The translations under genes and the position numbers were made by a program. From NCBI RefSeq assembly GCF_051401765.1, contig NW_027480450.1, positions 3,968,001-4,032,000 of the forward strand: a stretch of DNA of 64,000 nt. The letters run 5' to 3'. How positions within the stretch are numbered: position 1 is the first letter of the stretch; each line of letters starts with the position of its first letter. The notes beneath the pieces were generated by a model. The model made no database searches. It had not been told where the DNA came from and worked only from the letters and a program-made list of their open reading frames with translations. The stretch is from Calliopsis andreniformis. Its lineage: Eukaryota; Arthropoda; Insecta; Hymenoptera; Andrenidae. Of the stretch, positions 12,766-25,700 are shown in pieces.

Positions 12766-12926
12766 CCTCAATCCTCAATCCTCAGTCTACAACCCTCAAT
12801 CCCCAATCCTCAATCCTCAATCCTCAATCCTCAATCTTCAATCCTCAATACTCAATCGTCAATCCTCAATCCTCAATCCTCAATCCTCAATCCTCAATCC
12901 TCAATCCTCAATACTCAATCCTCAAT

Positions 12927-13416
12927 CGTCAATCCTCAACCCTCAATACTCAACCACCAATCCTCAATTCCCAATACTCAACAGAATATCCTGAATTCTC
13001 ATATTTCTATACTCAATACACAATATTCAATAACCAAATCACAATCCTCAAAGATCAATTCTCAACACTCAATCCTGTACACTCGGTCCTCTCTCTTTAA
13101 TCCTCCATCCTCAACCCTCAATCCTCAAGCGTCAATACTCAATCCTCAATCCTCAATCCTCAATCCTCAATCGTCAATCCTCAACCGTCAATACTCAACC
13201 ACCAATCCTCAATTCCCAATACTCAACAGAATATCCTGAATTCTCATATTTCTATACTCAATACACAATATTCAATAACCAAATCACAATCCTCAAAGAT
13301 CAATTCTCAACACTCAATCCTGTACACTCGGTCCTCTCTCTTTAATCCTCCATACTCAACCCTCAATCCTCAAGCGTCAATACTCAATCCTCAATCCTCA
13401 ATCCTCAATCCTCATT
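12927..13416 (+). repeat. 245-base tandem duplication (35 heptamers)
   Basis: Copy 1 is 12927-13171 and copy 2 starts at 13172. Each carries the C-prime module with AACAGAATATCC and the rare heptamers CCTGTAC and ACTCGGTCC. A more diverged third C-prime module follows near 13838. The period is exactly 35 x 7. Confidence 0.9.
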
Positions 13417-15773
13417 CTTCAAACCTCAATACCCAATCCTCAATCTTCAATCCTCAATCCCCAATCCTCAGTACCCAATCCTCAATCTTCAATCCTCAAT
13501 CCTCAATCCTCAATACTCAGTCCTCAATCCTCAGTCCTCAGTCCTCAACCCTCAATCCTCAACCCTCAGCCCTCATCCTCAATCCTCAATCCTCAATCCT
13601 CAATCCTGAACCTTCAATCCTCAATACTCAATCTTCAATTCTCAATCCTCAGTCCTCATACCTCAATTCTGAATCCTCAATCCTGAATGCTCAATCTTCA
13701 GCCCCGAGTCCTCAACAATCAGTTGTCAATCCTCAATCCTCAATAGAATATCCTCAATTCACAGTTTTCAATACTCAATACTCAATCTGCAATCTTCAAT
13801 CCTCAATACTCAACCATCAATCCTCAATTCTCAATATTCAACAGAATATCCTGAATTCTCATATTTCTATACTCAATACACAATATTCAATAATCAAATC
13901 TCAATCCTCAAAGATCAATTCTCAACACGCAATCCTCAACACTCAGTCCTCTCTTTTTAATCCTCCATCCTCAACCCTCAATCCTCTAGCGTCAATACTC
14001 AATCCTCAACCCTCAACCCTCAATCCTCATTCTTCAATCCTCAATACCCAATCCTCAATCTTCAATCCTCAATCCTCAATCCTCAATACCCAATCCTCAA
14101 TCTTCAATCCTCAATCCTCAATCCTCAGTCCCAAATACTCAATCTTCAATCCCCAATCCCCAATCCTCAATGCTCAATCCTCAATCCTCAATCTACAATC
14201 CTCAATACTCAATCTTCAATCCTCAATGCTCAATCGTCAATCCCCAAGCCTCAGTCCTCAATCCTCAATCCTCAACCCTCACACCTCAATCCTCAACCGT
14301 CAGTCCTCGTCCTCAATCCTCAACCCTCAATACTCAATCCTCAATCTTCAATCATCAACACTCAGCCCTCATACTCAATCCTCAATCCTCAATCCTCAAT
14401 CCTCAATCCTCAATCTTCAATCCTCAATACTCAATCTTCAATCCTCAATCCTCTCTCATCAAACCTCAATTCTGAATCCTCAATCCTGAATCCTCAATCT
14501 TCAGCCCTCAGTCCTCAACAATCAGTTGTCAATCCTCAATCCTCAATAGAATATCCCCAATTCACAGTTTTGAATACTCAGTACTCAACCTGCAATCTTC
14601 AAATCTCCATCCACAAACATCAATTCACATCACTCAACCCTCAACAGTCAGTCCTCAATGATCAATCCTCAATCCTCAATTCTCAACCTTCAATCCTCAA
14701 TACTGAATCTTCAATCCTCAATCCCCAATCCCCAATCCTCAATCCTCAATCCTCAATCCTCAATCCTCAGTCCCAAATACTCAATCTTCAATCCCCAATC
14801 CCCAATCCTCAATGCTCAATCCTCAATCCTCAATCTACAATCCTCAATACTCAATCTTCAATCCTCAATCCTCAATCCTCAATCCTCAATACTCAATCCT
14901 CAATCATCAATCCTCAACCTTCAATACTCAACCCTCAATCCTCAATCCTCAATCATCAATCCTCAATCTTCAATACTCAATCCTCAATCCTCAATACTCG
15001 ACCCTCAATGCTCAACCATCAATCCTCAATTCCCAATACTGACTAGAATATCCTGAATTCTCAGGATTCAATACTCAAACATCAATCCTCAACCCTCAGC
15101 CCTCATCCATCATCCTCAAACCTCAATCCTCAATCCTCAATCTTCAATCCTGTATACTCAATCTTCAATCATCAATCATCAATCCTCAATCCTCAATCCT
15201 CAATCCTCAGTCATGAATACTCAATCTTCAATACTCAATCCTCAATCCTCAATCCTCAATCCTCAATGGTCAAGCCTCAATCCTCATTCCTCAAACCTCA
15301 ATCCTCAGCCCTCAGTCCTCATCCTCAATTCTCAATTCTCAATTCTCAATCCTCAATCCTCAATCCTCAATCTTCAATCCTCAATAATCAATCTCCAATC
15401 CTTGATACTCAATCCCCAATCCTCAATGCCTTAATCCATCAATCTTTAATCCTCAATCCCCAGTCCTCAATCTACAATCCTCAATGCTCAATCCTCAATC
15501 CTCAATCCTCAGTCCTCTCTCTTTAATCCTCCATCCTCAACCCTCAATCCTCAAGCGTCAATACTCAATCCTCAATCCTCAATCCTCAATCCTCAATCCT
15601 CAACCTTCAATCCTCAATACTCAATCTTCAACCCTCAATCCTCAGTCCTCATACCTCAATAATGAATCCTCAATCCTGAATCCTCAACCTTCAGCCCTCA
15701 GTCCTCAACAATCAACTGTCAATCCTCAGTTCCCAGTAGAGTATCATCAATTCACAGTATTCAATACTCAATC

Positions 15774-17475
15774 CCAATTCTTCAATCTTCAAATCTAAAT
15801 CCACAAGCATCAATTCTCATCACTCAACCCTCAACACTCAATCCTCAATCTTCAATCCTCAATCCTCAATCCTCAACGTTCAATCCTCAATACACAATCT
15901 TCAATCCTCAATCCTCAGTTCTCAATCCTCAATACTCAATCCACAATCGTCAACCCTCAATCCCCAATCATCAATCTTCAATCCTCAATCCTCAATCCTC
16001 AATCCTCAATCTTCAATACTCAATCTTCAATCCTCAATTCCCAATCATCAAACCTTAGTCCCCAATCCTCAATCCTCAATCTTCAATCCTCAATTCTCAA
16101 TACTCAACAGAATATCCTGAATTCTCATATTTCTATACTCAATACACAATATTCAATAATCAAATCTCAATCCTCAAAGATCAATTCTCAACACTCAATC
16201 CTCAACACTCAGTCCTCTCTCTTTAATACTCCATCCCCAACCCGCAATCCTCAAGCGTCAATACCCAATCCTCAATCCTCGATCCTCAATCCTCATTCTT
16301 CAATCCTCAATACCCAATCCTCAATCTTCAATCCTCAATCCTCAATCCTCAATACCCAATCCTCAATCTTCAATCCTCAATCCTCAATCCTCAATGCTCA
16401 GTCCTCAATCCTCAGTCCTCAGTCCTCAATCCTCAATCCTCAACCCTCAGCCCTCATCCTCAATCCTCAATCCTCAATCCTTGATCCTCAATCTTCAATC
16501 CTCAATACTCAATATTCAATCCTCAATCCTCAATCCTCAATCCTCAATCCTCAATCCTCAATACCCAATCCTCAATCTTCAATCCTCAATCCTCAATCCT
16601 CAATCCTCAATCTTCAATCCTCAATACTCAATCTTCAATCCTCAATTCCCAATCATCAATCCTTAGTCCCCAATCCTCAATCCTCAATCTTCAATCCTCA
16701 TTACTCAATCTTCAATCTTCAATCCTCAATTCTCAATCCTCAATTCTCAATCCTCAATCCGCAATCCTCAGACCTCAATCATCAATACTCAAACCTCTGT
16801 CCTCGACCTCAATCCACAACCCTCAATCCTCAATCCACAGTCCTCAATCCTCAATCCTCAGTCCTCAAACCTCAATCCTGAATCCTCAATCCTGAATGCT
16901 CAATCTTCAGCACTGAGTCCTCAACTATCAGTTGTCAATCCTCGATCCTCAATAGAATATCCTCAATTCACAGTTTTCAATACTCAATGCTCAATCTGCA
17001 ATCTTCAATCCTCAATACTCAATCTTCAATCCTCAATCCTCGGTCCTCAAACCTCAATTCTGAATCCTCAATACTGAATCCTCAATCTTCAGACCTCAGT
17101 CCTCAACGATCAGTTGTCAATCCTCAATCCTCAATAGAATATCCTCAATTCACAGTTTTCAATACTCAATACTCAATCTGCAATCTTCAAATCTCTATCC
17201 ACAAACATCAATTCTCATCACTCAACCCTCAACACTCTGTCCTCAATGTTCAATCCTCAATCCTCAATTCTCAATCTTCAATTCTCAATACTGTATCTTC
17301 AATCCTCAATCCTCAATCCTCAATCCTCAATCCTCAATCCTCAATCCTCAATCTTCAATACTCAGCCCCCAATCCTCGGTCTTCAATCCTCGATCCTCAA
17401 TCCTCAATCCTCAATCCTCAATCCTCAATCCTCAATCATCAATCCTCAATACTCGATCTTCAATCCTCAATCCTC
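15774..17475 (+). repeat. Copy of 7795-8895 carrying a 601-base insertion
   Basis: The extra sequence lies at about 16021-16640. It contains a C-prime module near 16107. The sequence around TCAATTCCCAATCATCA followed by CCTTAGTCCCC occurs on both sides of it (near 16030 and 16640) but only once in the partner (near 8060). Confidence 0.8.
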
Positions 17476-17744
17476 AGTTCTCAATCCTCAATCCTCAATC
17501 CTAAATCATCAATCCACAATCTTCAATACTCAATCCTCAATCCTCAATCTTCAATACTCAGTCCCCAATCCTCAGTCTTCAATCCTCGATCCTCAATCCT
17601 CAATCCTCAATCCTCAATCCTCAATCCTCAATCATCAATCCTCAATACTCGATCATCAATCCTCAATCCTCAGTTCTCAATCCTCAATCCTCAATCCTAA
17701 ATCATCAATCCACAATCTTCAATGCTCAATACTCAATCCTCAAT
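17353..17744 (+). repeat. 196-base tandem duplication (28 heptamers)
   Basis: CTTCAATACTCAG at 17353 recurs at 17549, and CCTAAATCATC at 17500 recurs 196 bases later. The copies differ at a few bases (CAGCCCCC versus CAGTCCCC, CTCGGTC versus CTCAGTC, CGATCTTC versus CGATCATC). Confidence 0.9.
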
Positions 17745-18783
17745 CCTCAATGCTCAATACTCAACCATCAATCCTCAATTCTCAATTCTCAATAGAATAT
17801 CCTGAGTTCTCAGGATTCAATACACAAACCTCAATCCTCAACCCTCAGCCCTCATGCTCAGTCCTCAATCCTCAATCCTCAACATTCAATCCTCAATACT
17901 CAATCTTCAATCCTCAATCCTCAATCCTCAATCCTCAATCCTCAATCCTCAGTCATCAATCATAAATCTTCAATACTCAATCGTCAATGCTCAGTCCTCA
18001 ATCCTCAATCCTCAATCCTCGTTCTTCAAACCTCAATCCTCAACCCTCAGTCCTCATCCTCAATTATCAATTCCCAATCCTCAAACCTCAATCCTCAACC
18101 CTCAGCCCTCATGCTCAATCCTCAATCCTCAAACCTCAAACCTCAACCGTCAGTCCTCGTCCTCAATCCTCAACACTCAATACTCAATCCTCAATCTTCA
18201 ACCATCAATACTCAATCTTCAATCCTCAATCCTCAATCCTCAATCCTCAATCCTCAATACTCAATATTCAATCCTCAATCCTCAACCCTCAATCCTCAAT
18301 CCTCAATCCTCAGTCATCAATCCTCAATCTTCAACACTCAATCACCAATACCCAATCCTCAATCTTCAATCCTCAATCCTCAATCCTCAATACCCAATCC
18401 TCAATCTTCAATCCTCAATCCTCAATCCTCAATACTCAGTCCTCAATCCTCAGTCCTCAGTCCTCAATCCTCAATCCTCAACCCTCAGCCCTCATCCTCA
18501 ATCCTCAATCCTCAATCCTCAATCCTCAATCTTCAATCCTCAACCACTCAATCTTCAATCCTCAATCCTCAGTTCTCATACTTCAATTCTGAATCCTCAG
18601 TCCTGAATCCTCAATCTTCAGCCATCAGTCCTCAACAACCAACTGTCGATCCTCAGTCCTCAATAGAATATCCTCAATTCACAGTATTCAATACTCAATC
18701 CCCATTCTTCAATCCTCAAATCTAAATCCACAAACATCAATTCTCATTACTCAACCCTCAATCCTCAATCCTCAATCCTCAAT

Positions 18784-21700
18784 CCTCAGTCATCAATCCT
18801 CAATCTTCAACACTCAATCGTCAATCCTCAGTCCTCAATCCTCAATCCTCAATCCTCGTTTCTCAATCCTCAATCCTCAACCCTCAGTCCTCATCCTCAA
18901 CTATCAATTCCCAATTCTCAATCCTCAATCCTCAATCCTCAATCCTCAATCTTGAATCCTCAATAATCAATCTCCAATCCTAGATCCTCAATCCCCAATC
19001 CTCAATCCTTAATCCTCAATCTTCAATCCTCAATCCCCAGTCCTCAATCTTCAATCCTCAATGCTCAATCCTCAATCCTCAAGTCTCAGTCCTAAATCCT
19101 CAATCCTCAATCCTCAAACCTCAAACCTCAACCGTCAGTCCTCGTCCTCAATCCTCAACAATCAATACTCAATCCTCGATCATCAACCATCAATACTCAA
19201 TCTTCAATCCTCAATCCTCAATCCTCAATCCTCAATCCTCAATATTCAACACACAACCCTCAACCATCAATCCTCAATACTCAACCATCAATCCTCAATT
19301 CTCAATACTCAATAGAATATCCTGAACTCTCATGGATCTATACTCAATCCACAATATTCAATAATCAAACCTCAATCCTCAAAGATCAATTCACAACACT
19401 CAATCCTCAACACTCAGTCGTCTATCTTCAATCCTCCATTCTCAACCCTCAATCCTCAAGCGTCAATCCTCAATCCTCAATCCTCAACGCTCTATCCTCA
19501 GTCCTCGAACCCCAATCCCGAATCGTCAATCCTGAATCCTCAATCTTCAGACCTCAGTCTTCAAAAATCAATTGTCAATCCTCAATCCTCAATAGAATAT
19601 CCTTAATTCACAGTTTTCAATACTCAATCCCCATTCTTCAATCTTCAAATCTCAATACTCAAACGTCAATTCTCATCACTCAACCCTCAACACTCAGTCC
19701 TCAATCTTCAATCCTCAATCCTCAATCCCCAATCTTCAATACTCAATACTCAATTTTCAATCCTCAATCCTCAATTCTCAATCCTCAATACTCAATCCTC
19801 AATCGTCAATCCTCAATCCCCAATCCTCAATCTTCAATCCTCAATCCTCAATCCTCAATCCTCAGTCCTCAAACTTAAATCCTCAATACTCAATATTCAA
19901 TACTCTATCCTCAATCCTCAATCCTCAATCCTCAATCCTCAATCCTCAATACTCAACCTTCAATCCTCGATACTCAATCCTCAATCCTCAATCCTCAATC
20001 CTCAATCCTCAATACTCATTCTTCGATCCTCAATACCCAATCCTCAATCCTCAATCCTCAGTCCTCAATCCTCAGTCCTCAAACCTCAATCCTGAATCCT
20101 CAATCCTGAATCCTCAATCTTCAGCCCTGTGTCCTCAACAGTCAGTTGTAATTCCTCAATCCTCAATAGAATATCCTCAATTCACAGTTTTCAATACTCA
20201 ATACTCAAACTGCAATCTCCAAATCTCTATCCACAAACATCAATTCTCGACACTAAACCCTCAACACTCTGTCCCCAATCCTCAATCTTCAATCCTCAAT
20301 CCTCAATCCTCAATCCTCAACCCTCAGCCCTCATCCTCAATCCTCAACCCTCAATCCTCAATCCTCAATCCTCAATCTACAATCCTCAATACTCAATTAT
20401 CAATCGTCAATCCTCAGTCCTCAAACCTCAATTCTGAATCCTCAATCCTGAATCCTCAATCTTCAGCACTCAGTCCTCAACAATCAGTTGTCAATCCTCA
20501 ATCCTCAATAGAATATCTTCAATTCACAGTTTTGAATACTCAATACTCAATCTGCAATCTTCAAATCTCTATCCACAAACATCAATTCTCATCACTCAAA
20601 CCTCAACACTCAGTCCTCAGTCCTCAGTCCTCAACCCTCACTACTCAATCCTCAAGCTTCAAACATCACTATTCAACCTTCAATCCTCAATCCTCAATCC
20701 TCAGTCCTCAACCCTCAGTCCTCAAACCTCAATCCTGAATCCTCAAACCTGAATCCTCAATCTTCAGACCCCAGTCCTCAACAATCAGTTGTCAATCCTC
20801 AATCCTCACTAGAATATCCCCAATTCACAGTTTTCAATACTCAATACTCTATCTGCAATCTTCAAATCTCTATCCACAAACATCAATGCTCATCACTCAT
20901 CCCTCAGCACTCAGCCCTCAATGTTCAATCCTCAGTCCTCAATCCTCAATCCTCAATCCCCAATACTCAACCATCAATCCTCAATTCTTCAATACTCAAT
21001 AGAATATCCTGAATTCTCAGGATTCAATACTCAAACATCAATCCTCAACCCTCAGCCCTCATCCTCCATCCTCAATCTTCAATCCTCAATACTCAATCCT
21101 CAGTCATGGATACTCAATCTTCAATACTCAATCCTCAATCCGCAGTCCTCAGTCCTCAATCCTGAATCGTCAATCCTCAATCCCCAATCCTCAATCTTCA
21201 ATCCTCAATCCTCAATCCTCAATCCTCAATCCTCAATCTTCAATCCTCAATCCTCAATCTTCAATCCTCAACACTCAACATTCAAACCTCAATCCTCAGT
21301 CCTCAAACCTCAATTCTGAATCCTCAATCCTGAATCCTCAATCTTCAGCCCTCAGTCCTCAAGAATCAGTTGTCAATCCTCAATCCACAATAGAATATCC
21401 TCAATTCACAGCTCTCAATACTCAATACTCCATCTGCAATCTTCAAATCTCTATCCACAAACATCAATTCTCATCACTCAACCCTCAACACTCAGTCCTC
21501 AATGTTCAATCCTCAATCCTCAATTCTCAATCTTCAATCCTCAATACTGAATCTTCAACCCTCAACCCTCAGTCCTCAATACACTACCATCAATCCTCAA
21601 TTCTCAATACTCAATAGAATATCCTGAATTCTCAGGATTCAATACCCAAACCTCAATCCTCAACCCTCAGCCCTCATCCTCCATCCTCAATCCTCAACCC

Positions 21701-22759
21701 TCAATCCTCAATCTTCAATCCTCTATACTCAATCCTCAGTCATGGATACTCAATCTTCAATACTCATTCCTCAATCCTCTATCCTCAATCCTCAATCCTC
21801 AGTCCTCAATCCTCAATACTCAACCGTCAATCCTCAATCCCCAATCCTCAACACTAAATCCTCAATCCTCAATCCTCAATCCTCAGTCATGAATAATCAA
21901 TCTTCAACACTCAATACTCAATCCTCTATCCTCGATCCTCAGTCCTCAATCCTCAATCGTCAATCCTCAATCCTCAATCCTCAATATTCAATCCTCAATA
22001 CTCAATCCTCAATCTTCAATCCTCAATACTCAATCCTCAATCCTCAATCCTCAGACATCAAACATCAATACACAACCCTCAGTCCTCGTCCTCAATCCAC
22101 AACCCTCAATACTCAATCCTCAATCTTCAAACATCAATATTCCATCTTCAATCCTCAATCCTCAATCCTCAGTCCTCAATCCTCAGTCCTCAAACTTCAA
22201 TCCTGAATCCTCAAACCTGAATCCTCAATCTTCAGACCCCAGTCCTCAGCAATCAGTTGTCAATCCTCAATCCTCAATAGAATATCCCCAATTCACAGAT
22301 TTCAATACTCAATACTCTATCTGCAATCTTCAAATCTCTATCCACAAACATCAATCCTCATCACTCAACCCTCAACACTCAGCCCTCAATGTTCAATCCT
22401 CAGTCCTCAATCCTCAATCCTCAGTACTCAGTCCCCAAACCCCAATCCTCAACCCTCAGACCTCATCCTCAATCCTCAATCCTCAATCCTCAATCCTCAA
22501 CCTTCTATCCTCAATAATCAATCTTCAATCCTCAATCCTCAGTCCTCAATCCTCAATTCTGAATCCTCAATACTCAATCTTCAACCCTCAACCCTCAGTC
22601 CTCAATACACTACCATCAATCCTCAATTCTCAATACTCAATAGAATATCCTGAATTCTCAGGATTCAATACTCAAACCTCAATCCTCAACCCTCAGCCCT
22701 CATCCTCCATCCTCAATCCTCAACCCCCAATCCTCAATCTTCAATCCTCAATACTCAAT
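18784..22759 (+). repeat. About 4-kb higher-order repeat, copy 1
   Basis: This 3,976-base block is followed immediately by a second copy that begins with the same heptamers (CCTCAGTCATCAATCC at 18784 and 22760). From the CTTGAATCCT at 18951 (22920 in copy 2) the offset is 3,969 bases. Contents in order: a D module near 18978, C near 19312, A near 19591, 20166, 20506 and 20811, B near 21000, A near 21390, B near 21617, A near 22277, and B near 22641. The copies differ at only scattered bases, for example GAATCGTC near 19525 versus GAATCCTC in copy 2, and by a 126-base indel near 21555. Copy number and identity suggest a recent duplication. Confidence 0.85.
21591..21690 (+). repeat. Module B exemplar with inverted repeat and EcoRI site
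   Basis: Module B reads TCAATTC, TCAATAC, TCAATAG, AATATCC, TGAATTC, TCAGGAT, TCAATAC, then the cassette TCAAACC, TCAATCC, TCAACCC, TCAGCCC and a six-base TCATCC. It contains GAATTC and the inverted repeat ATCCTGA/TCAGGAT around a four-base centre. About 40 copies occur, densest at 53-58 kb. It shares its upstream flank (TCAACCA, TCAATCC, TCAATTC, TCAATAC) with module C and differs from C at the fourth anchor unit (TCAGGAT versus TCATGGT). Confidence 0.85.
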
Positions 22760-25700
22760 CCTCAGTCATCAATCCTCAATCTTCAACACTCAATCGTCAA
22801 TCCTCAGTCCTCAATCCTCAATCCTCAATCCTCGTTCCTCAAACCTCAATCCTCAACCCTCAGTCCTCATCCTCAATTATCAATTCCCAATTCTCAATCC
22901 TCAATCCTCAATCCTCAATCTTGAATCCTCAATAATCAATCTCCAATCCTAGATCCTCAATCCCCAATCCTCAATCCTTAATCCTCAATCTTCAATCCTC
23001 AATCCCCAGTCCTCAATCTTCAATCCTCAATGCTCAATCCTCAATCCTCAAGTCTCAGTCCTAAATCCTCAATCCTCAATCCTCAAACCTCAAACCTCAA
23101 CCGTCAGTCCTCGTCCTCAATCCTCAACAATCAATACTCAATCCTCGATCATCAACCATCAATACTCAATCTTCAATCCTCAATCCTCAATCCCCAATCC
23201 TCAATCCTCAATATTCAACACACAACCCTCAACCATCAATCCTCAATACTCAACCATCAATCCTCAATTCTCAATACTCAATAGAATATCCTGAACTCTC
23301 ATGGATCTATACTCAATCCACAATATTCAATAATCAAACCTCAATCCTCAAAGATCAATTCACAACACTCAATCCTCAACACTCAGTCGTCTATCTTCAA
23401 TCCTCCATTCTCAACCCTCAATCCTCAAGCGTCAATCCTCAATCCTCAATCCTCAACGCTCTATCCTCAGTCCTCGAACCCCAATCCCGAATCCTCAATC
23501 CTGAATCCTCAATCTTCAGACCTCAGTCTTCAAAAATCAATTGTCAATCCTCAATCCTCAATAGAATATCCTTAATTCACAGTTTTCAATACTCAATCCC
23601 CATTCTTCAATCTTCAAATCTCAATACTCAAACGTCAATTCTCATCACTCAACCCTCAACACTCAGTCCTCAATCTTCAATCCTCAATCCTCAATCCCCA
23701 ATCTTCAATACTCAATACTCAATTTTCAATCCTCAATCCTCAATTCTCAATCCTCAATACTCAATCCTCAATCGTCAATCCTCAATCCCCAATCCTCAAT
23801 CTTCAATCCTCAATCCTCAATCCTCAATCCTCAGTCCTCAAACTTAAATCCTCAATACTCAATATTCAATCCTCTATCCTCAATCCTCAATCCTCAATCC
23901 TCAATCCTCAATCCTCAATACTCAACCTTCAATCCTCGATACTCAATCCTCAATCCTCAATCCTCAATCCTCAATCCTCAATACTCATTCTTCGATCCTC
24001 AATACCCAATCCTCAATCCTCAATCCTCAGTCCTCAATCCTCAGTCCTCAAACCTCAATCCTGAATCCTCAATCCTGAATCCTCAATCTTCAGCCCTGTG
24101 TCCTCAACAGTCAGTTGTAATTCCTCAATCCTCAATAGAATATCCTCAATTCACAGTTTTCAATACTCAATACTCAAACTGCAATCTCCAAATCTCTATC
24201 CACAAACATCAATTCTCGACACTAAACCCTCAACACTCTGTCCCCAATCCTCAATCTTCAATCCTCAATCCTCAATCCTCAATCCTCAACCCTCAGCCCT
24301 CATCCTCAATCCTCAACCCTCAATCCTCAATCCTCAATCCTCAATCTACAATCCTCAATACTCAATTATCAATCGTCAATCCTCAGTCCTCAAACCTCAA
24401 TTCTGAATCCTCAATCCTGAATCCTCAATCTTCAGCACTCAGTCCTCAACAATCAGTTGTCAATCCTCAATCCTCAATAGAATATCTTCAATTCACAGTT
24501 TTGAATACTCAATACTCAATCTGCAATCTTCAAATCTCTATCCACAAACATCAATTCTCATCACTCAAACCTCAACACTCAGTCCTCAGTCCTCAGTCCT
24601 CAACCCTCACTACTCAATCCTCAAGCTTCAAACATCACTATTCAACCTTCAATCCTCAATCCTCAATCCTCAGTCCTCAACCCTCAGTCCTCAAACCTCA
24701 ATCCTGAATCCTCAAACCTGAATCCTCAATCTTCAGACCCCAGTCCTCAACAATCAGTTGTCAATCCTCAATCCTCACTAGAATATCCCCAATTCACAGT
24801 TTTCAATACTCAATACTCTATCTGCAATCTTCAAATCTCTATCCACAAACATCAATGCTCATCACTCAACCCTCAGCACTCAGCCCTCAATGTTCAATCC
24901 TCAGTCCTCAATACTCAATCCTCAATCCCCAATACTCAACCATCAATCCTCAATTCTTCAATACTCAATAGAATATCCTGAATTCTCAGGATTCAATACT
25001 CAAACATCAATCCTCAACCCTCAGCCCTCATCCTCCATCCTCAATCTTCAATCCTCAATACTCAATCCTCAGTCATGGATACTCAATCTTCAATACTCAA
25101 TCCTCAATCCGCAGTCCTCAGTCCTCAATCCTGAATCGTCAATCCTCAATCCCCAATCCTCAATCTTCAATCCTCAATCCTCAATCCTCAATCCTCAATC
25201 CTCAATCTTCAATCCTCAATCCTCAATCTTCAATCCTCAACACTCAACATTCAAACCTCAATCCTCAGTCCTCAAACCTCAATTCTGAATCCTCAATCCT
25301 GAATCCTCAATCTTCAGCCCTCAGTCCTCAAGAATCAGTTGTCAATTCTCAATCCACAATAGAATATCCTCAATTCACAGCTCTCAATACTCAATACTCC
25401 ATCTGCAATCTTCAAATCTCTATCCACAAACATCAATTCTCATCACTCAACCCTCAACACTCAGTCCTCAATGTTCAATCCTCAATCCTCAATTCTCAAT
25501 CTTCAATCCTCAATACTGAATCTTCAATCCTCAATCCTCAATCCTCACTCCTCAATGCTCAATCCTCAATCTTCTATCCTCAATACTCAATCTTCAATCC
25601 TCAATCCTCAGTCCTCAATCCTCAATTCTGAATCCTCAATACTCAATCTTCAACCCTCAACCCTCAGTCCTCAATACACTACCATCAATCCTCAATTCTC

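Larger units (their letters stand above)
7291..18783 (+). repeat. Array domain 2: module A with the C-prime subtype
   Basis: A anchors lie near 7757, 8372, 8554, 9887, 11413, 11993, 13743, 14545, 15735, 16952, 17134 and 18663. The C subtype reading TCTCATATTTCTATACTC occurs only here (12981, 13226, 13838, 16107), with an ordinary C at 11133. B anchors are at 10334, 12449, 15041 and 17791. D modules (the form with TAGATAC) are near 9035, 9344, 10538 and 12652, with a variant near 15398. The domain holds a 2.1-kb duplication, tandem duplications of 245 and 196 bases, and a copy of 7.8-8.9 kb with an insertion. Confidence 0.6.
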
